A DNA stretch of 64,000 nt from Lentisphaera araneosa HTCC2155. Lineage in GTDB: Bacteria > Verrucomicrobiota > Lentisphaeria > Lentisphaerales > Lentisphaeraceae. A model generated the notes under the pieces. That model was not told the origin of the DNA and searched no databases. It saw nothing but the letters and a program-made list of their open reading frames with translations. The position numbers and the translations under genes were made by a program. This document shows, piece after piece, positions 18,028 to 27,197 of the stretch (position 1 is its first letter; every line of letters starts with the position of its first letter). Location of the stretch: assembly GCF_000170755.1 (NCBI RefSeq), contig NZ_ABCK01000009.1:124001-188000 (forward strand). The letters run 5' to 3'.

Positions 18028-19675
18028 TTACAATAGATTAAAAAACCAAAACTCATTCTATGAATTAAAAACCTTTGGGGTTTTGAGGGTTTCAGGAGAA
18101 GATGCAGATAAGGTTCTGCAGGGACAAAGCACGAGTGATGTAAAAGTGTTGGGGGCTAAAACCGCCCAACTATCTTCATTGCTAAATCCACAAGGTAAAA
18201 TTATTTCCCATCATTTTTTGATAAAATTAGATGAGGCCTGTTTTTACCTTTTGTGCTCTAAATCGGTGATTGACGAAGTTAAGGATCATTTAGAAAAGCA
18301 TATCATCATGGAAGATGCTGACTTAGAAATCTGTAAAAGTTTTAAAACCTTCCATTTAAAGAATACTGACCCGAGCTCTGAATTGATTTCAAATATGAAT
18401 ATTCATCAAATTGAGCCAGAGAAGCTTTATGTTCATGATCAACACTTACTGCTTACTATGGGCATGCTAGGTTTAGATAGTTCGATTCTTATTACTAAGG
18501 ATGGTTCACAGCCGGATTTAGGCTTAGAAATGGACGATGAAACTTTCAAAGCCTTTAGAATGGAAGCTGGCTTTCCAATTATGGATCATGATTATGATCA
18601 GAAAACTTTATTGCCAGAAACGGGCTTACAGTTACACTGTGTTTCTTATACAAAGGGCTGTTTTACAGGCCAGGAGATTGTTGCGCGGGTGAAATACCGA
18701 GGCAATGTCAATCGTTACCTCAGTGCCTTGATCGCGAATGAAGTGCCTAATGACTTACAGCAAAATGACACCTTATCAACGATTGATGGGAATAAAATCG
18801 GCAAGTATAAAAGTCAAACTTGGTCACCGGAATTAAACAAATTTATTCTCTTCGTTTATCTCAATAAAAAATTTAGACAAGCAGAGATGCAAGTGAAATT
18901 CATCGATTCAGAATGTACTGAATTTACAGGAGAAGTTCGCACTTTACCTCCAGTCAGCCATGGCAATGCCATTGTACTTTCAAAACAGGCTTACCACGAA
19001 GCTTTAGAGTTATTTGCGAGCTCCGATGAGGTTAGCGATATTGCAGCTGAACCCTTGTTGAAGAAAGCTCTTTATTTAGATCCTAGCAATCAAGATGCCT
19101 ATGAAGCTCTAGGTGTTTTACTTTCAAGACACGAACGCTTTGATGAAGCTATTGAATTAATGAAGCGCCTCAAAGAGCTCAATCCAGATACGGTGATGGC
19201 ATATACAAACCTCTCAGTTTTTTACATGAAAAAGGGCATGATCGAGGAAGCTGAGGCAGAGAAACAGGAGGGGACTCTGGCGACATTTCGTATTGCAGCA
19301 GCAAAACGTAAAAAGCGTGTGAATAAGAGTGATTTTGATGAGGCAGCGAATGCTGAGCGTGAACGCCGTCGTAAAATGTTTAATGAAGTTTTGGAAATTG
19401 ATCCAGATGATTTGGCTGCAAACTTTGGTTTAGGCAAAATTTCTTTAGAGTTAAAACAAGCTCAAAAAGCTATAAAATATTTGGAAAAATGTCTCGAGAT
19501 TAAAAGAGATTATTCAGTTTGCTGTACTTTGCTATCTCGAGCATATATACTAGAGAACAGACAGGAAGAGGCTAAAGATCTCTTGGTTAAAGGCATTGCT
19601 ATAGCCCATGAAAAAGGTGAGCTGATGCCCAAACAAGAAATGGAGATGCTTCTGCAACAACTAAACGAAGGCTAA
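18011..19675 (+). CDS. YgfZ-type folate-binding protein fused to TPR repeats
   Basis: The first ~300 residues are a YgfZ/GcvT-like domain: QGQSTSDVK near residue 38, LLNPQGKII near 60, and the YgfZ signature K215-GCFTGQE with C217. YgfZ proteins use folate to help repair or assemble iron-sulfur clusters such as that of MiaB. Residues from ~335 to the end are TPR repeats (AEPLLKKALYLDPSNQDAYE, IELMKRLKELNPDTVMAYT, LEIDPDDLAANFGLGKI). Typical YgfZ proteins are ~330 residues, so this is a fusion. The ATG lies inside the PhoD-like gene and the sigma gene follows after two bases. Confidence 0.8.
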   Translation: MTWIDNYNRLKNQNSFYELKTFGVLRVSGEDADKVLQGQSTSDVKVLGAKTAQLSSLLNPQGKIISHHFLIKLDEACFYLLCSKSVIDEVKDHLEKHIIMEDADLEICKSFKTFHLKNTDPSSELISNMNIHQIEPEKLYVHDQHLLLTMGMLGLDSSILITKDGSQPDLGLEMDDETFKAFRMEAGFPIMDHDYDQKTLLPETGLQLHCVSYTKGCFTGQEIVARVKYRGNVNRYLSALIANEVPNDLQQNDTLSTIDGNKIGKYKSQTWSPELNKFILFVYLNKKFRQAEMQVKFIDSECTEFTGEVRTLPPVSHGNAIVLSKQAYHEALELFASSDEVSDIAAEPLLKKALYLDPSNQDAYEALGVLLSRHERFDEAIELMKRLKELNPDTVMAYTNLSVFYMKKGMIEEAEAEKQEGTLATFRIAAAKRKKRVNKSDFDEAANAERERRRKMFNEVLEIDPDDLAANFGLGKISLELKQAQKAIKYLEKCLEIKRDYSVCCTLLSRAYILENRQEEAKDLLVKGIAIAHEKGELMPKQEMEMLLQQLNEG

Positions 19676-19677
19676 TT

Positions 19678-20502
19678 ATGTATTTTATTGATGAAAGTGT
19701 ACGAAGCTATATGAAGAATATCGCAGAATTACCTTTGATCAGTAGAGATGATGAAGTCGAGTTAGCAGAATTAATCAACAATGGTTCCGAGTCCGCTCGC
19801 GAACAACTGATTGTGGGAAATTTACGCTTAGTCGTCAAAATTGCCCATGATTTTAAATCCCTCGGTGTACCCTTAGCAGATTTGATTTCAGAAGGCAACA
19901 TTGGCTTGATGAAAGCGGTAGAAAAGTTCAAGCCAGGTATGGGAGCCAAATTTTCTTCTTATGGAGCGTGGTGGATAAAACAAGCGATTCGCCGTTGTGT
20001 GGCTGAACAGAGTCGAGTCATTAGGATTCCTGTTCAATCAGCGGTTAAGATGTATAAGATTCAGCGTGTAGCCATGCATTTGGCGGAAGAGCTGGGACGC
20101 GTGCCTAGTGAGAAAGAAATTGCGGAAGCCGCAGATATGTCTCAAAGATCTGTTCACAACTTAAAAGTAGCCGCGACTTCGCCGACAATTTCTTTGAGTA
20201 CAAGCTTAAAGGATGGTGAAGATGGTGTTCTGGAAGATATGCTTCCTGACCTTATGGCGAAAATGCCTGGGGGAGAAATGGATGATAGAGATGTAAAGAG
20301 CCTTCTTCAAGATTGCGTTGATCAGCATTTAACAGAACGCGAAAAACTCATTATCAATATGCGTTATGGTTTAAATGGTGGTGAACAGCATACTCTAGAC
20401 GAGATTAGTGAATTAATAGGTCGTACTCGTGAGCGAGTTAGACAGATTCAGCATAAAGCATTGAAGAAATTATCTCGACACTTGGATGAGATAAAGAAAT
20501 AA
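19678..20502 (+). CDS. RNA polymerase sigma-70 family factor
   Basis: A 274-residue sigma factor with region 1.2 (SVRSYMKNIAELPLI), region 2 (NLRLVVKIAHDF, LISEGNIGLMKAVEKF, FSSYGAWWIKQAIRR), region 3 (IRIPVQSAVKMYK) and region 4 (LTEREKLIINMRYGL, TLDEISELIGRTRERVRQIQ). It lacks the long N-terminal region of a primary RpoD, so it is an alternative group 2 or RpoH-like factor. It is the last gene of an operon with the PhoD-like and YgfZ-TPR genes and ends two bases from the convergent TetR gene. No anti-sigma gene is visible. Confidence 0.88.
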   Translation: MYFIDESVRSYMKNIAELPLISRDDEVELAELINNGSESAREQLIVGNLRLVVKIAHDFKSLGVPLADLISEGNIGLMKAVEKFKPGMGAKFSSYGAWWIKQAIRRCVAEQSRVIRIPVQSAVKMYKIQRVAMHLAEELGRVPSEKEIAEAADMSQRSVHNLKVAATSPTISLSTSLKDGEDGVLEDMLPDLMAKMPGGEMDDRDVKSLLQDCVDQHLTEREKLIINMRYGLNGGEQHTLDEISELIGRTRERVRQIQHKALKKLSRHLDEIKK

Positions 20503-20504
20503 GT

Positions 20505-21125
20505 TTACTTCGTTCTAGTCGAGCAAATGTGTTTTATCCCACCAAGAATATAATTGTACATATTTTCAATCATTTCGTCTTCATCTATGTCATTTGTCGC
20601 CTTGTTAGCTAAATGATCATTTAAGCGAATGATGGGGCTATTAATAAAGAAAAATATATGGGCTAAGCTTGATTCAGGAAGTGTTTTTCCAGAAAGTCGA
20701 TTGATCAAATTCAAGATCCAGTTACAACGTTCTTCTATGTAGGTTTCGAATAAATACTCATAGCTTGAGCTTGGGCTATTGAGTTCATAAGAGATTAGCT
20801 TTGAGAGGTAAGCTAGTTCACCTTCATCCATTGTGGATTTTATACGATTACTAACAAATTGTCGTAATTGTAGTTCAGGATCAAGGTCATCTCTAAATAA
20901 CTCTTTGTTAGTCTCTTCATTAATTTTATACAGATGAGTCCATACTGTTTGGTAAAGATTTTCTTTACTTTTGTAATGATAATTCACAGCGGCAATATTT
21001 GCATCACATGCAGTACAAATATCTTGTACTGTAGTGTTTTCATAGCCTTTTTCCGAGAATACGCGTGATGCAGCTATTAGGATTCGGGTTTTTGTGTTCT
21101 GTCGTGAATAAAGGTGTTTATCCAT
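20505..21125 (-). CDS. TetR-family transcriptional regulator
   Basis: The 206-residue protein has an N-terminal helix-turn-helix (ILIAASRVFSEKGYENTTVQ, then NIAAVNYHYKSKENLYQTVW) and a C-terminal ligand-binding region resembling the YbiH/CerR group (HIFFFINSPIIRLN). It follows the RND pump operon on the same strand after 93 bases and probably represses that operon. No operator was identified. Confidence 0.85.
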   Translation of the reverse strand: MDKHLYSRQNTKTRILIAASRVFSEKGYENTTVQDICTACDANIAAVNYHYKSKENLYQTVWTHLYKINEETNKELFRDDLDPELQLRQFVSNRIKSTMDEGELAYLSKLISYELNSPSSSYEYLFETYIEERCNWILNLINRLSGKTLPESSLAHIFFFINSPIIRLNDHLANKATNDIDEDEMIENMYNYILGGIKHICSTRTK

Positions 21126-21218
21126 AAATATAGATCCTGCTATTTAAATATTAACTAAATCTTAACATACAAAACAATCTATTCAAATGAATACTTTAAT
21201 TAAAGTAATTTATTTACT

Positions 21219-24200
21219 TTAATTTGTACTTTTTCTCAGGCATTTTAAATCATTAATGATCAAATAAACCGATGGTGCGAGTAATAACATAACCACTGTG
21301 GCAAAAACAATGCCAAGGCCCAATGAGATCGCCATGGGGATAAGGAAGCGTGCTTGACGTGAAGTTTCCAGTATCATCGGCATGAGCCCGCAGAAGGTAG
21401 TTATGGTGGTCAGCATAATAGGTCTAAAGCGTCGAATTCCTGAAAGTTGTATAGCTTCCATGGGTGTTTTGCCTTTGTTGACTTGTTTGTTGGCATAGTC
21501 AATGAGAACTAAGGAGTCATTAATAACAACACCTGAGAGGGCAATGATTCCCATCATACTAATTAAGCTCAGCGGGTAGCCCATGATAGTGTGGGCCAGA
21601 ATAGCACCGCCAATACCAAAAGGAATACAAAGCATAACAATTAAGGGTTGTAAGTAACTTTTAAATGGGATAGCCAAAAGTGTGTAAATCCCGAATAAAG
21701 CAATAATGAAACTAATCTTAAGTGAATCGACACCTTCACGAAGATCTTTTTGTTTTCCGCGGAATACTTGTTCTAGACCAGGGTATTTCTCTTGGAGTTC
21801 TGGAAGATCTTTTTCTAATACCTCTTGGAGAATAAATTCACTTTGACTTTTCGGAGTGACATTTGCCTTAAGTTGGATAGTCCGGCTTCCATTGAGACGG
21901 TTGATTTTGTTATAAGCTCTTCCGCTCTGGATATGAACGACTTCGTCAATAGGCACATGTTGACCCTCTGGAGTGCGAATAAGTACAGAGTGCAAGTCTT
22001 GCTCACTGCGACGTTCTTCTTTGGGGTAGCGAACCATGATTTTAACTTCATTGCGTCCACGTTGTTGACGAAGTGATTCAGCTCCATAAAAAGCTTGTCG
22101 AATTTGGCGCGCGACATCAGATGAATTCAAACCTAAAGCAATGCCCTCGGGTTTCATGATAAAGTCAAACTGTCTTTTGCCTTTTGAGAAACCTGGATCA
22201 ATATCGCTGACAATAGGGAAACGCTCCAAGCGTTCGGCCAGTTCTTGGGAAGCACTCTCTAGAATATCATTATCAGGGTGGGAAAGCCCTATGCTTAATG
22301 ATGAACCTGAACCTGGTCCACCGCGGTCAGATTCAAACACCATTGAATCGAGACCTTTAATCGAGCGGCACTTTTCTCGCCATTTATCTGTGAACTCTGC
22401 CGTACTTATCGGGCGAATGTCAGGATCTTTTAGGTAGACGAAAACTTCTGTCACATGAGGGCCAGCCTGACTTGTTCTTCCACCACCACCTAGACGTGCA
22501 TAGTAGCCAACAAGAAGGTCATCTCCACCATTCTCAGCGACGACCTCTCGAGCTTTTTCGAGGAGTTGATCGTGGATCTTCATACTTTTTTCTATTGGAG
22601 CTCCATAGGGGAGCGCTGCAGTAACAGAAGAAAAATCTGATTCAATCGACATCATAGGCACCATGCCAATGCGTTTACTTTGAACAAAACCAATTATCAC
22701 CGTGAGGACGGCAATTGCAATCGCTAGTACAATGTAGCGATTTTTGAGAGCGACTTTAAGAAATGGACCGTAAACTTTGTTGACGGCACGCATGAAGAGT
22801 TGAGAGAACTTTTGCTGAATATTAAAAATAATTCTACCCATAAAAAGTCTTTCGCGCTTTTCAGAGTGAGCTAAATGTGAGGGGAGTACAAAAAGACTCT
22901 CAAATAGTGATATGGCAAAAACAGTGATCACAACCACTGGGATGACAGCCCAGAATTTACCAATCGTTCCTGGCATGTACATGAGTGGCAAAAAGGTGAT
23001 GATATTTGTGATAACACTAAAAGTTACTGGGACGGCGACATCTCTTGCCCCATTGATGGCGGCATCGACAAAGCTTTCTCCTCTTTCCCGGTGCTCATAG
23101 ACATTCTCCCCAACGACGATGGCATCGTCGACCACAATCCCGAGGGCCATAAGGAAGGCGAACATGGAAATCATATTGATCGAAATATCGAAAAGTGGAA
23201 GTAGGATGAAGCCCCCAAGGAAGGAAATAGGGATGCCCATCATAACCCAAAAAGCCAAGCGTGATTCTAGAAATAGTGCGAGTGAAAGAAGAACCAAAGC
23301 AAGACCAATGAGGCCATTTCTTGTGAGAAGATCGACTCGCTGAAGATACATTTTTGACTTGTCCATGCGTATGATCGCTTGGACGGTTTTAACTTGGCTG
23401 TTGTAATCATCGACGATGCGGTAGACATCTTCTGAAATTGATAGCGGAGTTTCTTCACCGACACGGTAAATACTGATGTTGAGAGCCGGTTTACCATTCC
23501 AAAAGCTAAGTTTGTCCTGGTCCTCATTAAAGCCATCTTTGATTTGAGCGATGTCTTTTAGTAAAACGGTGTCTCCATTCTGTTGACTGAGTATGGGGAT
23601 ACGAGCAAACTCATCGCCATAATCCCGCCTTTCTTTCATTCTAAGGAGAAGTTCACCATTCTCAGTTTTAATGGATCCTCCGGGAATCTCAACGCTTTGG
23701 CGACGAATGATGCCAGCAACTGAATCGAGAGTTAAATTATAGCGTTCAAGAGTAGCTCGATTGATTGAAATGGTTATCTGATGACTTCGCATGTCAGTAA
23801 TATCAACCTGACTGATTTGACTACTGCTCAGTAATCGTTCGCGTAGGAATTCAGCTTGTGTAGCCAAGGTACGTTCATCAACGTCGCCATATATGGCTAT
23901 ATCAAAAACATCCCGCCTATGAGTTTGGAGCTTGACTTCAGGCCTTTCGATTTCTTCTGGGAAGGTTCGGATACGGTCGACTTCTTGTTGAATGTCTTGA
24001 TAAATCCGCATGCGATCGTGCCCTTTGAGGAGCTCTATAGTAACACGGCCATTTCCCTCTGAGGCAGTTGAGTTGATCTCTTTAATGCCCTCTATCCCTT
24101 GAATGTTTTCTTCAACAGCTCGAATGATACTCTTTTCGACTTCTGAAGGGCTAGCGCCAGGGTAGCCAATGGAAACTGAAACTATATCTAGGTCAAAATC

Positions 24201-24335
24201 TGGGAAAACTTCTTGTTTGATTCTGCCTACAGTCATCAGACCACCCACAATGAGGGCAATCATAATGAGGTTAGAAGCCACGGGGTTCATCACCATCCAA
24301 GCAATGGGCCCCTTTCTTTGTTCGTCAGGGGTCAT
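21219..24335 (-). CDS. RND-family efflux pump inner-membrane subunit
   Basis: A 1038-residue proton-driven exporter of the AcrB superfamily. It has an N-terminal membrane helix (NLIMIALIVGGLMTV), two large periplasmic loops, TM4 with the proton-relay pair in GIVVDDAIVVGENVYEHRERG, and the matching C-terminal half (SGVVINDSLVLIDYAN). It overlaps the adaptor gene by 4 bases (ATGA), so the two are co-translated. The family is HAE-like (hydrophobe or amphiphile export) rather than metal-exporting CusA, judged from overall pattern only; the substrate is unknown. Confidence 0.93.
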   Translation of the reverse strand: MTPDEQRKGPIAWMVMNPVASNLIMIALIVGGLMTVGRIKQEVFPDFDLDIVSVSIGYPGASPSEVEKSIIRAVEENIQGIEGIKEINSTASEGNGRVTIELLKGHDRMRIYQDIQQEVDRIRTFPEEIERPEVKLQTHRRDVFDIAIYGDVDERTLATQAEFLRERLLSSSQISQVDITDMRSHQITISINRATLERYNLTLDSVAGIIRRQSVEIPGGSIKTENGELLLRMKERRDYGDEFARIPILSQQNGDTVLLKDIAQIKDGFNEDQDKLSFWNGKPALNISIYRVGEETPLSISEDVYRIVDDYNSQVKTVQAIIRMDKSKMYLQRVDLLTRNGLIGLALVLLSLALFLESRLAFWVMMGIPISFLGGFILLPLFDISINMISMFAFLMALGIVVDDAIVVGENVYEHRERGESFVDAAINGARDVAVPVTFSVITNIITFLPLMYMPGTIGKFWAVIPVVVITVFAISLFESLFVLPSHLAHSEKRERLFMGRIIFNIQQKFSQLFMRAVNKVYGPFLKVALKNRYIVLAIAIAVLTVIIGFVQSKRIGMVPMMSIESDFSSVTAALPYGAPIEKSMKIHDQLLEKAREVVAENGGDDLLVGYYARLGGGGRTSQAGPHVTEVFVYLKDPDIRPISTAEFTDKWREKCRSIKGLDSMVFESDRGGPGSGSSLSIGLSHPDNDILESASQELAERLERFPIVSDIDPGFSKGKRQFDFIMKPEGIALGLNSSDVARQIRQAFYGAESLRQQRGRNEVKIMVRYPKEERRSEQDLHSVLIRTPEGQHVPIDEVVHIQSGRAYNKINRLNGSRTIQLKANVTPKSQSEFILQEVLEKDLPELQEKYPGLEQVFRGKQKDLREGVDSLKISFIIALFGIYTLLAIPFKSYLQPLIVMLCIPFGIGGAILAHTIMGYPLSLISMMGIIALSGVVINDSLVLIDYANKQVNKGKTPMEAIQLSGIRRFRPIMLTTITTFCGLMPMILETSRQARFLIPMAISLGLGIVFATVVMLLLAPSVYLIINDLKCLRKSTN

Positions 24336-25516
24336 TTCTTGCCTTTCTTAACAACTTTCTTGCCAGCTGCACCAGCCAATTCAAGTTTCATTCCAGGTAT
24401 GGGAGTTGTTAATGAACTTGTGATCAATGTTTCTCCAGGCTTAAGGCCTTCAGTCACGTAAATGAAGTCACTATCTGACCAGAGTGGAACCACTTCTCGT
24501 ATTTCTAGGCGGCTTTCACTATTAATGAGGTGCAGTTTGCGACCATCGTGAAAAGAGCTAGCGGGTATTTTGAACACGTCCTTGATTTGAGGGCCCTTCA
24601 AGCGGACTGTTACGTAGGAGTTTAAAAGTAAGGGGGCTGAATTCTGCTTCAATGGTTCCTTAACTTCGATAATAATTCGAGCTCGACGTGCACCAGTTGA
24701 AATGCCAGGTTTTCTTCTTATAAACTCACCTTGCCATGAAGATCCACTGCGATCACTGGCAGGAGAAATAATAGCTGAGCCATTCTCTTGATCGAGTAAG
24801 GAAAGTTGTTGGTAGGGAATGGCAGCTTCAACCCAAAAAGTATCTGCAGAAACGAGTTCGGCAATGATTGTTTGAGGGTTGACTTGAGATCCCTCGGTAA
24901 TCATTCGAGTCATGACTAAGAGCTCATAGGGAGCTTTGATTTTGCAACGTTCCAAATTGAGTTTCGCCTGTTTGAGCTCGGCTTCCGCAGCTTTTATATC
25001 TGATTGGGCTTTTTTTAGGTGAGGAATTCGTAAAATCAGGTCTTTTTCTAGAGGGCTAATCTCATCTTTCTTTTCAAGGAAATTCCACTCGTATTTAGCC
25101 ACATCCTGTTCTCCTAATTCCAAGCGATAAGCAAATTGTGCTTCACTTAAAGAGCTTTCAGCACGTGTTTGGGCAATGAGATAATCTTGAGGGTCAATTT
25201 CTACAAGGGTTTCGCCTTTGTTAATAACACCGCCAGTATGTAAGTCGGGGTGGATTTTGATGATTTCTCCAGAAACGCGAGGCTTTAAACTCAACATTCT
25301 TTCAGGAATAACCGTGCCACTAGTATTGATAAATATTTGTTCTTTTGTGGGAATAAGTTCTTTGACTTGAACTTTAACAATGCGTTCAGGACGTTGGCGC
25401 TTTTTGTTGGTTGGGGCAGTATCCATGAGGACTTGGTAATAAAACCAGCCACCCACAAGTACGGCGATAATGAGGACTATTTGGATAACTGAAAAGATGA
25501 TAGAGCGAGTTTTCAT
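24332..25516 (-). CDS. RND efflux periplasmic adaptor (membrane fusion protein)
   Basis: A 394-residue HlyD-type adaptor with an N-terminal membrane anchor (IQIVLIIAVLVGGWFYYQ). It has a first lipoyl half (VSGEIIKIHPDLHTGGVINK), a central coiled coil (LEKDLILRIPHLKKAQSDIKAAEAELKQAK-like, residues ~150-185) and a beta-barrel domain. A lysine-rich C-terminal tail follows. It links the outer-membrane channel and the pump on either side in the operon. Confidence 0.92.
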   Translation of the reverse strand: MKTRSIIFSVIQIVLIIAVLVGGWFYYQVLMDTAPTNKKRQRPERIVKVQVKELIPTKEQIFINTSGTVIPERMLSLKPRVSGEIIKIHPDLHTGGVINKGETLVEIDPQDYLIAQTRAESSLSEAQFAYRLELGEQDVAKYEWNFLEKKDEISPLEKDLILRIPHLKKAQSDIKAAEAELKQAKLNLERCKIKAPYELLVMTRMITEGSQVNPQTIIAELVSADTFWVEAAIPYQQLSLLDQENGSAIISPASDRSGSSWQGEFIRRKPGISTGARRARIIIEVKEPLKQNSAPLLLNSYVTVRLKGPQIKDVFKIPASSFHDGRKLHLINSESRLEIREVVPLWSDSDFIYVTEGLKPGETLITSSLTTPIPGMKLELAGAAGKKVVKKGKK

Positions 25517-26962
25517 TTAATTTTCCTTGGTCTCAGCTTGGGGCAGAAGTTCAGTGTTTTCTTCAATATCCCAAGACCCACCTAAGCTACGGTGGAGTTC
25601 GATTCGATTGACAATGAGTTCGGTGCGAACTTCAGTTAAAGTTCTTTGAGCTTGCTGATGAGTGGCTAAAGCGGTGAGTACGGGTAAATAATCACTCAAT
25701 CCACGGCGATAACGGCGCATGGTTTCATCTAAAGTATTTTTGGAGTACTCAACTTCTGTCTGTACGGAATTGATTTGTACTCGTCGCCATTTTTCTGCAC
25801 TCAGGGCTTGCTCGACTTCATTAAGAGCATTGAGAGCGGTTTCTTTATAGTAAAGGTAGTTTTCGTCGCTTTTAGCTTTCGCAAGTAGTTTTTCGTTTTC
25901 TAAGAGTTGTCCGTCGAGTATGGGGGCGGTTAAACCAGCTACAATATTGCTAAACCAGTTATCAAAAACTCGACTGAATTTTTGGTTATTAAAATTGGCT
26001 TGTGCACTGAGAGTCAAACGGGGGAGTTTGGCCTTGTTGGCGCTACTAATACGAAATTCACTGGACTGTAAGAGTAGCCAAGATTGATTGACGTCAGGTC
26101 TTTGGGCAAGAATCTCAGCAGGAATTCCAGTACTTGGGATTTCGTTTAAGTGGGGAAGCTTAAGTTCTCCCAAATCTATTTTTGCATCAAAATTTTCCCC
26201 AGACAAGAGCAGGAGTTTCAAACGTAAATCAGCTTTGCGTTCTTCTAGTTTTGGTATGAGGCTTTTAACACGCGCGACTTGTTGCCTTTGTTGAAAGAGA
26301 TCGACAATGTTGGCGAGTCCCCGTTTTTGACGATAACTAATAAGCCTAAGAGTTTGTTCATTAGTCTTTATTTGATTATCGAGTAGGGCAAGTTGTTCAA
26401 CTATGGCTTTGTAGGTGACCCAGCTTTCTACGACCTCAGCTGAAAGTAACAAGGCTGTTCCCTGTACTTGTGCCTTTTGTGCTTCATAATCCATTGCTGC
26501 AGCCGCATTTTCATCACTGATGCGATCCCACAAGTCCACCTCATAAGTCGCTTTGAGTCCAATACTGTAGCGTTCCGCACCAAAGGTCTGTTTATCTTCA
26601 TTGGGATTAGTATCAATTTTACGTTTGTTCCCCTCTGCATTAGCATCTGCATTTAGCTTAAGTTTTTTTGCGGAGCGACTAATTCCTAGTCGTGCTTCGG
26701 CTTGCCGTAAGCGAGCCCAGCTTTGTGCCAAATCTAAATTGTCGTTAAAAACTTTATCCATGAATTGGTTAAGCTCATCATCGCCGAGCTCTTGCCACCA
26801 TTTTTCTGAGCTCTCCAATAGTGGAGAGTCTGATTCGCTTGTAAAGGTTTTAGGACTGTCAATTGCGGGACGGTGTTTGGCTTCCCTTTCAATGTTTTGA
26901 CAGGCAACTAAAAATAAGCAGATGATTAAATATTTATAAGTCATAGATTTGTACTTTTTCAC
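25517..26962 (-). CDS. RND efflux outer-membrane lipoprotein channel (TolC/NodT type)
   Basis: The 481-residue protein has a lipoprotein signal with lipobox LVAC (about residue 20) and two outer-membrane efflux domains. Recognised by WWQELGDDELNQFMDKVF, LRQAEARLGISRSAKKL, the AEILAQRPDVNQSW-like element of the NodT family and a C-terminal repeat with QAQRTLTEVRTELIVNRIELHRSLGG. It is the first gene of the operon; the adaptor starts one base after its stop. An internal methionine at residue 7 could be the true start. Confidence 0.92.
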   Translation of the reverse strand: MKKYKSMTYKYLIICLFLVACQNIEREAKHRPAIDSPKTFTSESDSPLLESSEKWWQELGDDELNQFMDKVFNDNLDLAQSWARLRQAEARLGISRSAKKLKLNADANAEGNKRKIDTNPNEDKQTFGAERYSIGLKATYEVDLWDRISDENAAAAMDYEAQKAQVQGTALLLSAEVVESWVTYKAIVEQLALLDNQIKTNEQTLRLISYRQKRGLANIVDLFQQRQQVARVKSLIPKLEERKADLRLKLLLLSGENFDAKIDLGELKLPHLNEIPSTGIPAEILAQRPDVNQSWLLLQSSEFRISSANKAKLPRLTLSAQANFNNQKFSRVFDNWFSNIVAGLTAPILDGQLLENEKLLAKAKSDENYLYYKETALNALNEVEQALSAEKWRRVQINSVQTEVEYSKNTLDETMRRYRRGLSDYLPVLTALATHQQAQRTLTEVRTELIVNRIELHRSLGGSWDIEENTELLPQAETKEN

Positions 26963-27197
26963 TAAATCTTAAGTAAAGTGCTCTATAATTACACCCACCT
27001 ATGAAATAATGTAGAGTTAATAAAAATTTAACGAATGGCATTTCTATCTTTTTTCCAGTCCATTTATCGACTAATTCCGTCACAAAACAAATGTTTATTT
27101 TAATTTGGTGAGAATCGTGGCAAGTTTGTGTGTTTCTTGAGCAAGACCTTGACCAAGTTGAAAATTGAGCCAGTTTTTAAAAAAGGAAATACTATTA

